Shown in pieces: positions 10,899-22,965 of a stretch of 64,000 bases of DNA. Below the pieces are notes generated by a model. It had not been told where the DNA came from. It worked only from the letters and a program-made list of their open reading frames with translations, and did no database searches. Source of the DNA: Pyrus communis (lineage: Eukaryota > Streptophyta > Magnoliopsida > Rosales > Rosaceae); NCBI RefSeq assembly GCF_963583255.1, contig NC_084805.1:2248560-2312559 (forward strand), in the 5' to 3' direction. Position 1 is the stretch's first letter; every line of letters begins with the position of its first letter. The position numbers were made by a program, and so were the translations under genes.

Positions 10899-12422
10899 CT
10901 ATTCCTTTTGCAAATTTGATTAAACATTTTCCCTACAATTTTGGTACTTCAATTTTATTTCATTAAAAGTTTATTCATTCCCTTTTTTCCTCCTATTTTT
11001 ATGCATCTCTTATTATGATGATTTAAGATTTTTTTTTTATTTTTTATTAAAATATTTATTTTAGTAAATTAAATAGAATGTAACAAAACTCGTTGTTAGG
11101 TACGTTTGGTTATATCGATATGTTTGATTATAATGGTACATTTGAATTTTTGGTACGTTTATTTTCAAAACATAAGTTTATTACTTTTGTCCTAATAATG
11201 AGGAATTACTTTAATTAATTTTTTTTTTATAGAAAGAGTCGTTGTTTAAATTACTTTAATTATTTTTTTTTATAGAAAGAGTCATTAATCAACGGATAAT
11301 AGTCTTTTTGTTAATTCAAAATTATATGATTTATCGTTATTATTTAGCATTATCTACAATAATAAGGATTTATCTCCAATCAACTAAAAGTTGTTCCAGA
11401 GACTTATCTACCAAAAAACAAGACTATCTAAAGCAATGTGTATGAATCAAACATGTTTTTAAACATTCCAAAAAGATGAATATTCATTTTAATATAGATT
11501 ATAATTGGGTACGTTTTAATTTGGGGTTGGTACGTTTTCGTTTGACGTTGGTACATTTTCATTTAATGTTGGTACGTTACCATTTGGCGTGGGTGTACAT
11601 TTAGATTTGAAAAGTTTTAATTTTTAGACTTAAATATAGTTGAAATTATTTAAAATATATAGCAGATATTTAAATGTAAATTAATTTCAATTAATATGAG
11701 GTAGTTCAAGTTTGAGTATTTTAATCAAATGTTTCAAAAGCTTAATCAAAAACTCAAAAAACATAAATGTTTAGTCTACAAAAATCTAAAATGAAGCATA
11801 TAATTCTAAGTTTCTCTTCTTTTTTTTTTTAATACCAGGGCTTAACGAATATAACACCGGGGCTCTTCTAATTAGATCAAGAAGATTGGGAATTAGATTG
11901 GGAGTTGGGAGGCAACACATTTGGTGAACAATATGCCCATCAATGAACTCGAGTTCCCAACTTGAAACTAATCGTTTGTATATAAATTTGAATTTTAGCC
12001 CAAATGGAGATACATACATACTTACATACCTTGGTTCCCCACTTACGAGGGTCTCGACGTCTATCGTACACAATCTTACTCTTGTTTTGCAAAGAGGTTG
12101 TTTTCATGGCTTGAACTCATGACATTTTAATCACAAAAGAGCAATATTTCTGTTGCACAAATACTCGCCCTACCACATTAATTCATGTGTGATTTCAACA
12201 TATATACATGCATGAGTTACACACGTACAGTACGCTTCAGTTGGCCGGCATAATGCATTGTGATCTTCATTGGTTTGGGGTTTTTAAACACTAACTCACT
12301 AATTTCATAAGAACCAAATGATTGAGACGGTCCAATGGCTACCTCTGGTTCTAAAGCCCAAGTGATACATTTCGCCTGAACCATTTCCCTCCACCGGTTT
12401 GAGAGAAACTTCCACTATTAAT

Positions 12423-12485
12423 TGAAGAGAATTTTAACGAAAAGTTTTCGATACTATTCACTTTAACGAATACTATTCCACTAAT
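12423..12485 (+). repeat. Fragment of the TTTTAACGAAAA dispersed repeat
   Basis: GAGAATTTTAACGAAAAGTT followed by a CTATTCACTTTAACGAA block matches the start of the copies at about 19290 and 37937. The rest is lost here. Confidence 0.6.
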
Positions 12486-13193
12486 CTGGGAGTGCTAAAA
12501 AAGAAAAGAAAAGAAAAGAAAAAAGATTTCAAAAGAAAAAGAAAAGTCCGACAAAAATAAAGTCAAAAGAAAAAAAAGAAGCAAATCTGACAGATAACCT
12601 ACCATCTGCACCGTCGGAAAATTAACCGTTACACGCTGTAAAGTGTACATCCAACGGCCATTAAAAAAAAAGCCAGCCCGGTCCACTAAACAAACCGTGT
12701 TTCGCGAGCACATTTAGAGACCCGTTGAAAGATGCTCTAATGTCCTTGAGCCATTGTTGATGCGTACAACGTTTATGAATAACAAGCAATACAACAAACT
12801 AGCAAGGGGAACATGGAAGCCCGTCCTTGTTCAGAATACCAACGAAGATGGGGGTCTACACAAAAGAATAAAGCCATTATAGCAAAGTGGATTCACAATT
12901 TCAATCGCAATAGTTACATAATACTACCGAGTAAAAATGGAAAAATAGAAAAACGTAATACACGAAAAATTGGCAACGACAACGCTATTCCTTCATTCCC
13001 AAACAATTACAAACACGCATTCGCACAAAAAGGTCACATGTTTTTACACCTGAAGGGAATACATTCAATTCCCTTGCATAATTGCGAGTTTCGGGTTCAT
13101 GGCATTCCCTTCCCTACCTGGAAACGACTATCCAATAATCACTGATCATCCAAATGCACACCATCTCAAAATCAATAATACAAACTAACTCCA

Positions 13194-16100
13194 TCATTGA
13201 ACTGCATCCTTCGACGTCACATGACCTCTACTTTCAGTGACATTGACATTAGCAAGGACGTCCGGCGCAATTTCCCAACTCCCACTTCTTCCCCAACTCG
13301 AGTGCCGAGCATCAGATCGAATGGTGGGAGCCCGGTCTGACCCTAAAGCAGAGAGCACCTCTGAGGTATTATGAGGCCCGTTGCTTCCTCTACTGCGTAT
13401 GTCCTCATCAATTTCTTCAATGTTTCGACGCTGTGAGATCTTCAACAGATCTTCACCAATATCTAAATCATCTTCAACCTTAGAACGCGGATCCCCACCA
13501 GATTCATCAGGCTCTGCTTCCCGTGCAATGGGCATAGGGGGAGGCCTTTGTACCTCCTCTTCAACGAAAGCTCGAAAGTTATTTCTTGAGGGTTTTACTT
13601 GTGTGCAAAACACTTCGAGAAAGTTATTTAAACAGCCCCGATTGTAAACATTGATCCTATTGTCAGCTCTGTACCGGAAGTTTTCATACGTAGTCTGAAA
13701 AAAAAAGGGGGAAATAGCTATTGAAATGAATATAATCAGAATAATAATAGAGGTAAAGCAACGAATATGTTCTTCCAATGTAAGGGTTGAAATGATGACT
13801 GAAATACTAAAGTGTTAACTAGACTCAAAATACTTTCCCCATAAGGGAAAAGAACACTCAAATGATGCATGTACTGCCAGGTTCCTCTGCCTACCATTGA
13901 CACTAAATGAACACCAGTATGAAAAAGATACCAATGCAGAACTCTTTTCTCTAACTCATCAGATGGTTTCATAATCAGTTCGGCTTCTGTCCTCACTACT
14001 AGTAAGTGACACAGGATGCATAATTTCATTTATTTCAACAATATTATGAGATGACAGATGTATCCGACATGCTGTCATCTTGGACTTCATAAACAGTTAT
14101 GTGAACTTTGTGAATTAGTACTACCACTTGTGCCATACCGTTCAAAAAGACTTAGACATCGGCCAACCCCTTAGCTTTCATACAAAACTGATGTTAAAAC
14201 CTCGTACTGAACCAAAAAATACACATGCAATATGACTGACCTGGTTGGTACCAATAAGGTACAAATGGAAGCCGGTTAGTCCACCAACAAACCAAAGAGA
14301 AATGAAACAGTAGGCCATTAGAATCACAGAGGCAGGCGATTCTTGCATTGCCTTCCAAACTGTCCTGTGATCATCCATCAGAATCTTGATGTACACAGCC
14401 GATAAAGAGAATACATAGATGCAGAGCAGAGTTGCAGAAGAAACGAAGAGAAAGAAGTAACGATAATTGCACTGCACATAACACAAGAAATTAGAGTTTT
14501 AATGCAAAAGGCCTCCTGAATAAAGGAAACAAGAATCAACTACAAAAATGAGAGAACAAATCAATCTAGCACTCCAAAACATTACTAATGAGGAAGGTAC
14601 AATTCACATGACACAATTTTTAAGTGCCGGTTAACAGCATACCTGTCCAATGCATTGGCCCACCCAAGGGCAGTGGTGATCAAAGCGCTCCACACAATTG
14701 TTGCAAATAGAACAATGAGAGCAACGAGGCGGACGATATAGCATACAAGTATCACAATATTTCACTCTCACAGAAAGGCCATTGACCATCACTTCTTTTG
14801 TTCTGGGGAATTGAAGGCTTGGAGTTTGTCTACCACCAGCATTAGATGCCACTTGTCTTCCACCAACATCAATGGACACTGAAGAGTCATAACGGAACTC
14901 TTCCTCTGGTGGATGTGCATTTCTTGGAATAATCCCTGGGTCCCGGGCTGAAGTAAGAAAAAGAAGCACCAACACCTATCAACATCAACTAACGAATTAA
15001 TTTATGCCCAAAACTCGGACAACGATAGAACTTCAGTGGAAACACTTTTGAAAAGATTGCAATCGATATGAATACAATTGTTGTTATTTACAACAGTGAG
15101 AATAAAACATTCTAGAGGGTGATCAATATCATATTTGAAAACTAGAGTTGCAAAAGAACTACACTTCATAAATGTCAGAAGAAGATTAAACAAATAAACG
15201 CAAGACCTAGGTTAAGTTATCATTCACAAAATGCATAGTCTTGGTGACTTTGAATCAAGGCCTTAAAAAGCTAAATTGATCTAAACATTTTTAGTGGTTG
15301 TTCCTTTTATTTCACAGAGTTTGCCTCTCTCTCTCTCTGTTTTGTACTTTTCAGCTCTAATGTAAGCTTCTTTCTTGTTGGGGGAAAACACAACAAAACA
15401 CCCTAACAGCAAACATATAGGCCTTGTGCATAGATTTGGTACGACAATATTTATGTCACAGTTTAGTAAATACAACAAAGTCTGCCATTTATTATTTATT
15501 CCTCACAATTTCCTGAAACAAAAATTCATTTATTCCCCAACTTAAAAGTCAATTCAAGTAAAAATCCTCAAGATCTAAATATAAGATTTACCAAATTAAT
15601 TATGAGAATTTTAACTACCAATACAACACCACCAATCCACACATGTAAAATGTTGAACTAACGGTGCAAACTTAACAGGCAAATATATGATCTCTTAAGC
15701 TTTGCATTAGAATTTTATTCTGTTTGTGGGGGTTCCCATTCCACAGGGATCTGGGGTTACAATTTAAATATTCACATGAAAGTATGCATAAAGCATTGAT
15801 AATAACTTTTGCAGACCCAGTGGAAGACGGCACAGTGCAACCCCACAAACAGTTTTAACATTCAAATGCAAAGCTCAGAGATCACATGTGTTGGTTAATG
15901 GCCACATTATCTAACCATTCATCTGTATGCGGCCATGCCAAACACATGGTCTATTATTTGTGTAAAAACTCAAAATACAACCATATACATATATAGATCA
16001 CGTCTGCCAGATTACAAAATTAAAAAATAATACGGTTTAGAGGACTTACATAGAGAGTAAATACAATTGCTACAACCAGAATTGCATAGCCAGCATTATA

Positions 16101-17935
16101 TGAAGGAAATTCATGCCGGAGATGCCATGCGACAAATACACAGAAGATAATAACCGGAGCAATGATTAATAGTAATGTGACAAGCAGTGACCTAGCATCT
16201 GGCCCAAATATCAACCTTCCACCAAGGATGAACTTCTGCAAAAGGATGAAGAAAAAGATTGATGACCGTAATAATACCACAATAGAGAGAAATCAATCAA
16301 ACTAGAGCAATTACAGTACACCGTGGAGAGTATAGTCAGCCTCATCATGTTAAGAAGTCCCAAAATATATACCTTTTCTAATATCATTAAAATAAAAAGT
16401 CAAAGCCAATAGTCATAAGAGCTGTGTTTTTACGGCAGGGGTTTGGCCATTATGAAGATGTGTCATATTCTTGCAACCAATAACAATAGAAACTCACTAA
16501 ACTAGCAATAATGAGAGGAATGATTTCAGCAATGATCTATATAAACATACAAACAGGGCATTCCTTTTTAAAAACAAGACAGTTGGGGCCCAACAAGAAT
16601 GCATGGTATGAACTGTTCAATTTTAAGGCCTCCATTCAAGAATCAACCTTACAAAAATTTAGCCAACTTAAACGCTATTGTCATTATAATCATTATCATT
16701 TGAGTGTTAATTGGAAACACTGCGTTCATCTATTTGATCACAACTAGACAAATAAATGACTTCTGATTGGGAATTTTCTGTAAGAATATTCTGACTGACT
16801 CCCATTTTATAATTAACTTCATTTGTAAAATCAAATCTCATTCAACCATACAGAAGCACATTCAGCTTTATTTCATAGAACAGTACAAAGCCTTAATATA
16901 AGTTTTAACAAGCTCAAAATATAAGCATTTAGATAAATTAAAGCAATAGACATCTATCAACCAGACCAGATAACAAAAAATGGTAAAGCAAGAGTGCTGC
17001 CGACTCAGAACAATATCAGGACTCAGTCTGAAAATGGGTTTGGCCAAGAAAACAATGCCTACATATTAAAGTATTTTATTGATTGACTAGCACACAATGC
17101 CCATGCATATAGATGTTTGAAGGTATCAATGAAAGATCCATGCATGGCTTCAATAACATAATCTACTCACACCAATACTTGCATTTTTCATCCTTATACC
17201 AGTGTTTGCTTTCATACCTCCTGACCTAATCAGGCTTAAAGCCATAAAAAGAAGTCAAAATGTAAAACTGGACATTAAGAGGAATTCATGCATCCAAAGC
17301 ATGCAATCCAGCAACAAGCAGTCATCCAAATATAAAACTGGGTGGCAGCATTGATATATAGAAAGATGGCCCTCAGGTGGGCAATAAACAATACCAGATT
17401 GTCTTGACAAACAAATTAAACCACTGTGTTACAGGCTTCTTGAGAACTAAGTTTGTCATGGAGAACGTAGTCAGTAGACAATAAAGTCCTACAATACTGA
17501 TCACAAACAGCAATATAGCTGTTAGGACTTAGAAGTTAGGTTAAAGGTTCTTTCAAGCACGCATGTAGGACGGCCACAGGAACTATCATCAGAAAATGCA
17601 GATCTTAATTAAATGTTCTAAATCTAGGACCTTATGGTGAAAGAATGTGTTTCAAATGATAAACCACTTAATCAACCAGTAAATCACAAAAATCACACTT
17701 TAGAACTATCACGAGTAAATCACAACCTAATTCGAACCCAATTTAGAACCATAAGTCTATAACCAAGTAAACCACTTAATCAACAAAACCCACTAATTTT
17801 CTCAAAAACCCAACAAATTTAAAGCATACCCAGATGATAAATCCTAGTAAAAATCCCAAATTTGAAAACCCAGAAAAAAGCAAAGGGGCTTACATTACTT
17901 CCTTTCCAGACTTCGTACACGCGCTTTGCTGCCAT
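13194..17935 (-). CDS. PAT08: DHHC-type protein S-acyltransferase, five exons
   Basis: Minus-strand exons 17935-17894, 16235-16050, 14975-14643, 14471-14241 and 13694-13194, all with GT/AG borders and intact frame, give 430 residues. It attaches palmitate to protein cysteines. Four membrane spans lie near residues 32-52, 60-82, 190-212 and 230-255, with the Cys-rich zinc-binding segment between spans 2 and 3. The catalytic Asp-His-His-Cys is at 175-178 ([15 protein letters not shown]), followed by the family TTYE motif at the start of exon 5. The first exon encodes only 14 residues ([14 protein letters not shown]), found because exon 2 begins in mid-domain. The C-terminal tail is hydrophilic, with [12 protein letters not shown] and SWGRSGSWE blocks shared with Arabidopsis PAT08, whose length of about 407 is close. 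It most likely acts at Golgi, endosome or plasma membrane; the exact site is unknown. Confidence 0.93.
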
Positions 17936-18650
17936 GAGAAACCCTGACCTTGCTTCTTCTATTCACGCACTAGGCAGGAACAGAGTCAAAGATTTGGAAC
18001 TTGTGGGCATTCATCTCTCATTCGCATTCAAATTTGAAACCCCACACAGACACACTCCCCCAAAAATTTGATTGAATACTATAAAATGGCTTCCGGAATT
18101 GATCTGTTCAATGAGATAATGAGCGAAAGACACAAAAATCAGGGAGCAAAAATGAGAAAACTAATTAAATAAGAAATAGGCATGAATAACAAAATGCAAC
18201 CAAAAAAAATTTGGAAACAACAAAATGCGACAATAAAAGAACCAAATCCATAATCGAAAAGCAAATAAATTACACCCACCACTTACCGCCCTTAGCCTTT
18301 AAGAAGCTTTAAGAAGCTTTAAGCTTTAATGTCCGCAATCTGGAGAAAGATAGACCACAGACAGACGCAGAGACCAACAGATTTTACAAAGAGGAAAAAG
18401 GCAGCCTGGCTTTTGTTGATGTAGGAGTAGACATGGCTGCGAAGGCGAGTTGAAGGGGCTATAAACAGAGCGATTGAGTTATGGATCTGGATTTTTGGGT
18501 TTGCCGTCCAACTCCGGAACGATCTGGAGAAATTTGGGTTTTAGGGTTCTAGGGATTTGAGTGAACTGAAATTGATTTGGATAAGCAATTTTTTGTTTCG
18601 ATTCGCAGTGGAGCAACAATGAAGCGGTGGAGAAGGTACGAACGAAGCTG
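17936..18650 (-). promoter_or_regulatory. 5' leader and promoter region of the acyltransferase gene
   Basis: The GC content rises compared with the flanks. A repeated TTTAAGAAGCTTTAAGAAGC block lies at 18297-18327, possibly in the untranslated leader. No TATA box or transcription start could be fixed. A further non-coding exon here is possible but not shown. Confidence 0.35.
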
Positions 18651-19280
18651 TGAGAAAATTTGGTTTCGATTCGCGGTTTTTGGTTTCGATTCGCAGCGGA
18701 GGAAGAAAGAAGCGGCCGAGAGGAGGAACGAATGAGGCTGCGAAAAGATGCGTAATGAAACGGTGTGAAGAATCTCTAATCTCTAATATTAGAAAGCCAG
18801 ATGAGTATTTGTGTTTCAGGGTTTCTCAATATGGTTTTAGACAAAAACACCCCTCGAACAACAAAAAATCTAACCGGCCGGAAATTGATCATTTATAGTT
18901 CAAAGGGTGTTTTTGGGATAAAAAAGGAAAAAAAGGGCAAAAAAAAAACAGAAATTAACTTCCAAAGAAAAGAAAACGTGAATGGATAAGTTTTGTGGAA
19001 TGAAGAGATAACTGCAACGTTCTGCAAACTTCTCCCGATTCTCAACTCCAGCAAGCTAGGATTGTAAAATGTCAAAGTTAATCAAGTCAGATTCTTATAC
19101 CGAATTGTTTCTTCGTTCATTGCAAGTAACGTAAGATTAAACGGTTTTTTTCTGTTTATATGCCTCCATCGATTTTGTAATACATTATAGATAGTTTATA
19201 GTGACGTTTCAAATTGCAAAGCTCTTTTCGATGTATGAAATCATCTTTTCTCGGTAGTTACAGCTATTGTTGTCCATTTA
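18651..19280. other. Intergenic, no gene supported
   Basis: The stretch holds short duplicated phrases (GGTTTCGATTCGC at about 18660 and 18682) and an A-rich tract near 18930. Open frames are short and unrecognised. Confidence 0.45.
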
Positions 19281-19285
19281 ATATT

Positions 19286-19440
19286 ACGAGAGTTTTAACG
19301 AAAAGTCCGTTGTACTGTTTACTTTAACGAAAATCATATTTTTACACTAAAAAGTCAATCCTAGTACTATTCACTCTACCATTTATTTTATCTTTATCGT
19401 TAAAACTCAAATTTTTCAAGCGTTTTTCATTAGTTTTCTT
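19286..19440 (+). repeat. MITE-like dispersed repeat, TTTTAACGAAAA family
   Basis: From GAGTTTTAACGAAAAG-like sequence through CACTAAAAAGTCAATCC and TAGTACTATTCACT to TTTTCATTAGTTTTC. A second full copy lies at 37937-38092, with about 80 percent identity by eye. No clear terminal inverted repeat or target duplication was found. Confidence 0.7.
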
Positions 19441-19489
19441 TTTAATTATTTGGGTTTGAATTTTTTTCTTTGTTCCCTTTTAGTAGATT

Positions 19490-19926
19490 AGAATTATAGT
19501 TGTAGTTACGGTCCTTAACTTTAACTCAATTGGAGCAATGGTCCCTCAAAAAAAATTCATTATCATTGGTCCCTCAACTCATCAAAACGTGCAGCTATGA
19601 TCCCTCAACTTAAATTCAACTAGAGAAATGGTCCCTTAATTTTAACCCAATTGTAGCAATGATCCTTCTAACATAGCTCGTTTTGACAAAATTTTTGACG
19701 TAGTTGACGAAAATGACCATAATTACACACTTTGATGAGTTGAGGGACCCTTATTATATAAATGGTTATTCCAACATAACTAATTTTGACGAACTTGATG
19801 AAAATGACTATAGCTGCACATTTTGATAAGTTGAGGGACCAATAGTAATGGATTTTTAATTGAGGGATCATTGCTCCAATTTAATTAAAGTTGAGAGATC
19901 GTTGTTACAATTTACTCAGAATTATA
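19490..19926. mobile_element. MULE-type MITE with 9-bp target duplication
   Basis: The element spans 19499-19917 and is flanked by the 9-bp direct repeat AGAATTATA (19490-19498 and 19918-19926). Its ends are long imperfect inverted repeats: TTGGAGCAATGGTCCCTCAA on the left pairs with TTGGAGCAATGATCCCTCAA read on the minus strand from the right. It has no coding capacity. The duplication length and long inverted repeats fit Mutator-like MITEs. Confidence 0.82.
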
Positions 19927-22427
19927 AGACCCAAGATAACCATTTTCATATTTGTTTTATATTTTTTTTATATTATATTTGTTTATTCTTTACAGGTTTG
20001 AAACGATAATTAGATTTGGAATCCAAAGAATGTTATCTTCCGAACAGTAATTTCCTTTTTCCTTTTAGCTTCTCTTTTTCCTTATCTCGGTCCCTTAGCC
20101 CTTTTATGCTTCTAAGACTACTATGATTAGCTGTTAATTTTTTTCCTAGTGTTCATTAGTTTTTCGCCAATCCTGGTTTATTTGGTGGTGTATGTTTGGA
20201 GATAACTTACTAGACATGGATCTTGATAGTGTCAAGTTGATTTCAGGATTTTAGAAATTCATACAATAGAAATCAAAGAGAGATAGGTGGGCAAGCAAGT
20301 CCTTCCAAGAAAAGAAAAAAAAAAAAGCATTCTTAGTAGATTTGTATGTTTCGTAGTAGTTCGTTTCACTATTTCATTGGGTTTTATGTGTAAATTGATA
20401 GGTTTTGTGTAACGAGTTCTCCTAATCAATTATGATTAGAAAAAGTTGAGTACGAATTACTAGCCTTTTGAAAAGAGTTATAGGTTGCAAACGTGGTGTC
20501 AAATGATTTTAATTTAAAAAAATAAAAAAAAAAATAAAAAAAACTTATGTTTGGCTTTTAGTGTTTGTTCAAATTGCTTGCAACCTTAAAATTGTGATTG
20601 TGCATAATTCTCATCTTAATTAGTTACACTCTTTATTTTATCATTATCGCTTGCAAGTTGACAATGAAATGTAAAGCACCAAATGCAAACAAATGGGTAG
20701 CAAGCATGGCTTTGATGTAAGTAGTAGACGCTATGTTCACATATGTACAAATTTTGCTTTGGTTAATACATTAAAGCATATCATCATTAAAGAGAATGGC
20801 ACCATCAAAACAGACCATCATACAAGTAGACTTTATGTTTTTTTCTTCAAAATAAAAAAAAGTAGACTTTATTTTTTTGCATGTATATATTGTTCATCTT
20901 TTGTTTTGGATTAATGTATCAAAAATCATACCATTATTTGGTCATGATAGCTTGAAAAAATATGACCTACGTCATACAATAAAACAGTGACAACATTTTC
21001 GTTTAGGCATTTAACGAACATATTAAAAAGATTTTTGGAAGCGCTCAACACCCGTGACAAATTAAAGGTCTTTCACATGTGCGTATGCGTGTGTAAAAAG
21101 GCTAGTGTAGACTGATATGAAGAGGCATGGGCATTCTCGCACATGTAACTCAAGCAAAAATGAAATTATACAAACCAAGCAAGGGCAATAGCGACAGCAC
21201 ATTGTTCGATGAACAGTGTTTTAGTTCATTTTCTCTTTTAGTATATATATAATTTATTGATTTACCATTATCATTAGACCATTTTTATATAAGACGTCAA
21301 ATACATGAGTGGTTACTCAAAGGTTCTCTATAGTAACCCAACAACTTCTCTACATTATTACGATGTTTATGATAGTTTAATAACATACATTATTTGTGTC
21401 ACTACACTTTCCTTTGGATGTTCTTGTAGCAATGATAGTTGTCTCGACAAAACCTTGCTTGAAAATCCTATTGGGATAAAACCAACGTGAAAGAGAAAAA
21501 CCGAGCATAGTTAAAAAGACATTGATAAGTTGTTGGACGCGCATAATTTTGTCTCATCAAAACTTTGACATGAAAAATCCAATGGGATAAAACATAAAAC
21601 CTAGTCGAAGAGAAAAAAAACACAACACACTTATATGTCCATTATAACATATTGTCGAAGACTCCCCCTTATGATAGTAAGCCTTGATTCTACTGGTCAA
21701 CACTTTCAAGTTTGAAATAATGTGACTATGGTCTCTAAGAAATTAAGTTTGGGTAGAACTTGACCTAGGGAAGTGCAGAAGTTTATCTGGAGTTGACAAC
21801 AATTGTTTGTGTTCATGCAAAGAACAAATAAATATAAAATACACTAGGAGTAGTATAAAACTCCATGGTAAATATAAACCATATATTAGCCTTGTAGGCT
21901 CTTCAAGAGTTTCATGTTGAGCAGAGGCTCTATGATGATCAAGTTAGTAAGCAATTTTAGAATCAAGCAATGGGCAAGAGAATCAAAGTATTGAGATTGT
22001 GTTACCATAGACGAACCCTAGATGAGTGTATTTATACCATTGGGAGAGAGATCGTTTTAGGATAGAATCCTTGTTCTAAGCTGGGAAAATCCTAGAAGAT
22101 ATCTAAAAATAGATATTGCACCCTCTTAAAAGTTATGATTACTTGAGGCGCACGCTAATTTCTAGATTGTAGGAACTTCATGATATATAAGGATCCGATT
22201 GAGGTTGTATCTAGATTAGATTACGTATCTTATAGAACAAGCATGGTCATCTAGCAGAGTTGCTCGGACTTCGCCTATTGCCCCGGAACAAGGTGATGGT
22301 GGCACCACTGCTCCGTCTGGTCTAGCTCTACTTGGAGTTGTTGAGTCCATGACCAGACTTTTGAGGTAAATTTGGATCAACCTTACTCTAACCCTGAAAA
22401 ATCATGGTCTCACACCTTTTATAAAAA
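19927..22427. other. Intergenic, no gene supported
   Basis: AT-rich. Phrases such as AAAATCCTATTGGGATAAAAC at 21462 and AAAAATCCAATGGGATAAAAC at 21569 are two related copies and may be retroelement debris. No coherent open frame or RNA gene was recognised. Confidence 0.45.
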
Positions 22428-22578
22428 GGATAGTGCTATTCACACACCTATTTTTATCTCCAACACACTCTTATTACTGTTTTGTCATTGATATTTTTTA
22501 ATTCATTCGATCCGATGACAGAAAATTAAGAAAAATGTATGAGAAGTAAAACTAGGTGTATAGATAGCATTACCCCTA
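22428..22578. mobile_element. Short MITE, TGCTATTCACACACC family
   Basis: The left end GGATAGTGCTATTCACACAC pairs with the right end, which on the minus strand reads GGGGTAATGCTATCTATACA. The interior includes an ATTCATTCGATCCGATGACAG block. Related elements lie at 58340 and 60105. Confidence 0.7.
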
Positions 22579-22887
22579 CAAAAACTATAGAGATTGACGT
22601 AGTTGAAACAGACGAGTTGAGTTTTTTTATCTACAAAATTGTACTATACTACTTTTTATTCAACTAATTTTTTTATTTTTATAAATTTATCAGGTAGGTT
22701 CAAGAAGAAAAAAAAAATGGTATTCCATTGATATGAAAGAAAAAAAACCTTGGATCATTATTTTTCAGAATTTCAATCTCAAAAATAATATTTTGTGTTA
22801 TTGTAAGTTGTTTTTGTCACTTTAGTATTTTCTTTTTTAATAATAGCATTATAGTTGAATGGTTACCCTTTAAAAGAGTTGGGTACC

Positions 22888-22919
22888 CCCGAGAGAGAGA
22901 GAAGAGAGAGAGAGAGAGA
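22888..22919 (+). promoter_or_regulatory. GA-repeat tract just upstream of ASHH1
   Basis: A (GA)n-rich tract ends 47 bp before the ASHH1 start codon, probably in the 5' untranslated region or core promoter. GA repeats are known binding sites of plant BBR/BPC proteins; use here is inference. Confidence 0.45.
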
Positions 22920-22965
22920 AGGGCACAAAACAGTGTCTCGAGCATAAACCAAGCGACCGGAAAGA

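Larger units (their letters stand above)
7990..12420. other. Intergenic, no gene supported
   Basis: AT-rich sequence with pyrimidine-rich tracts (8400-8570), degenerate tandem repeats described separately, and diffuse GGTACGTTT/GGTACATTT words at 11095-11610. Open frames here are short, lack family motifs and match low-complexity composition. I see no exon set on either strand. Confidence 0.5.

Noticed and set aside
13381..13647. Plus-strand open frame
   Set aside because: It is the shadow of the last acyltransferase exon on the minus strand.
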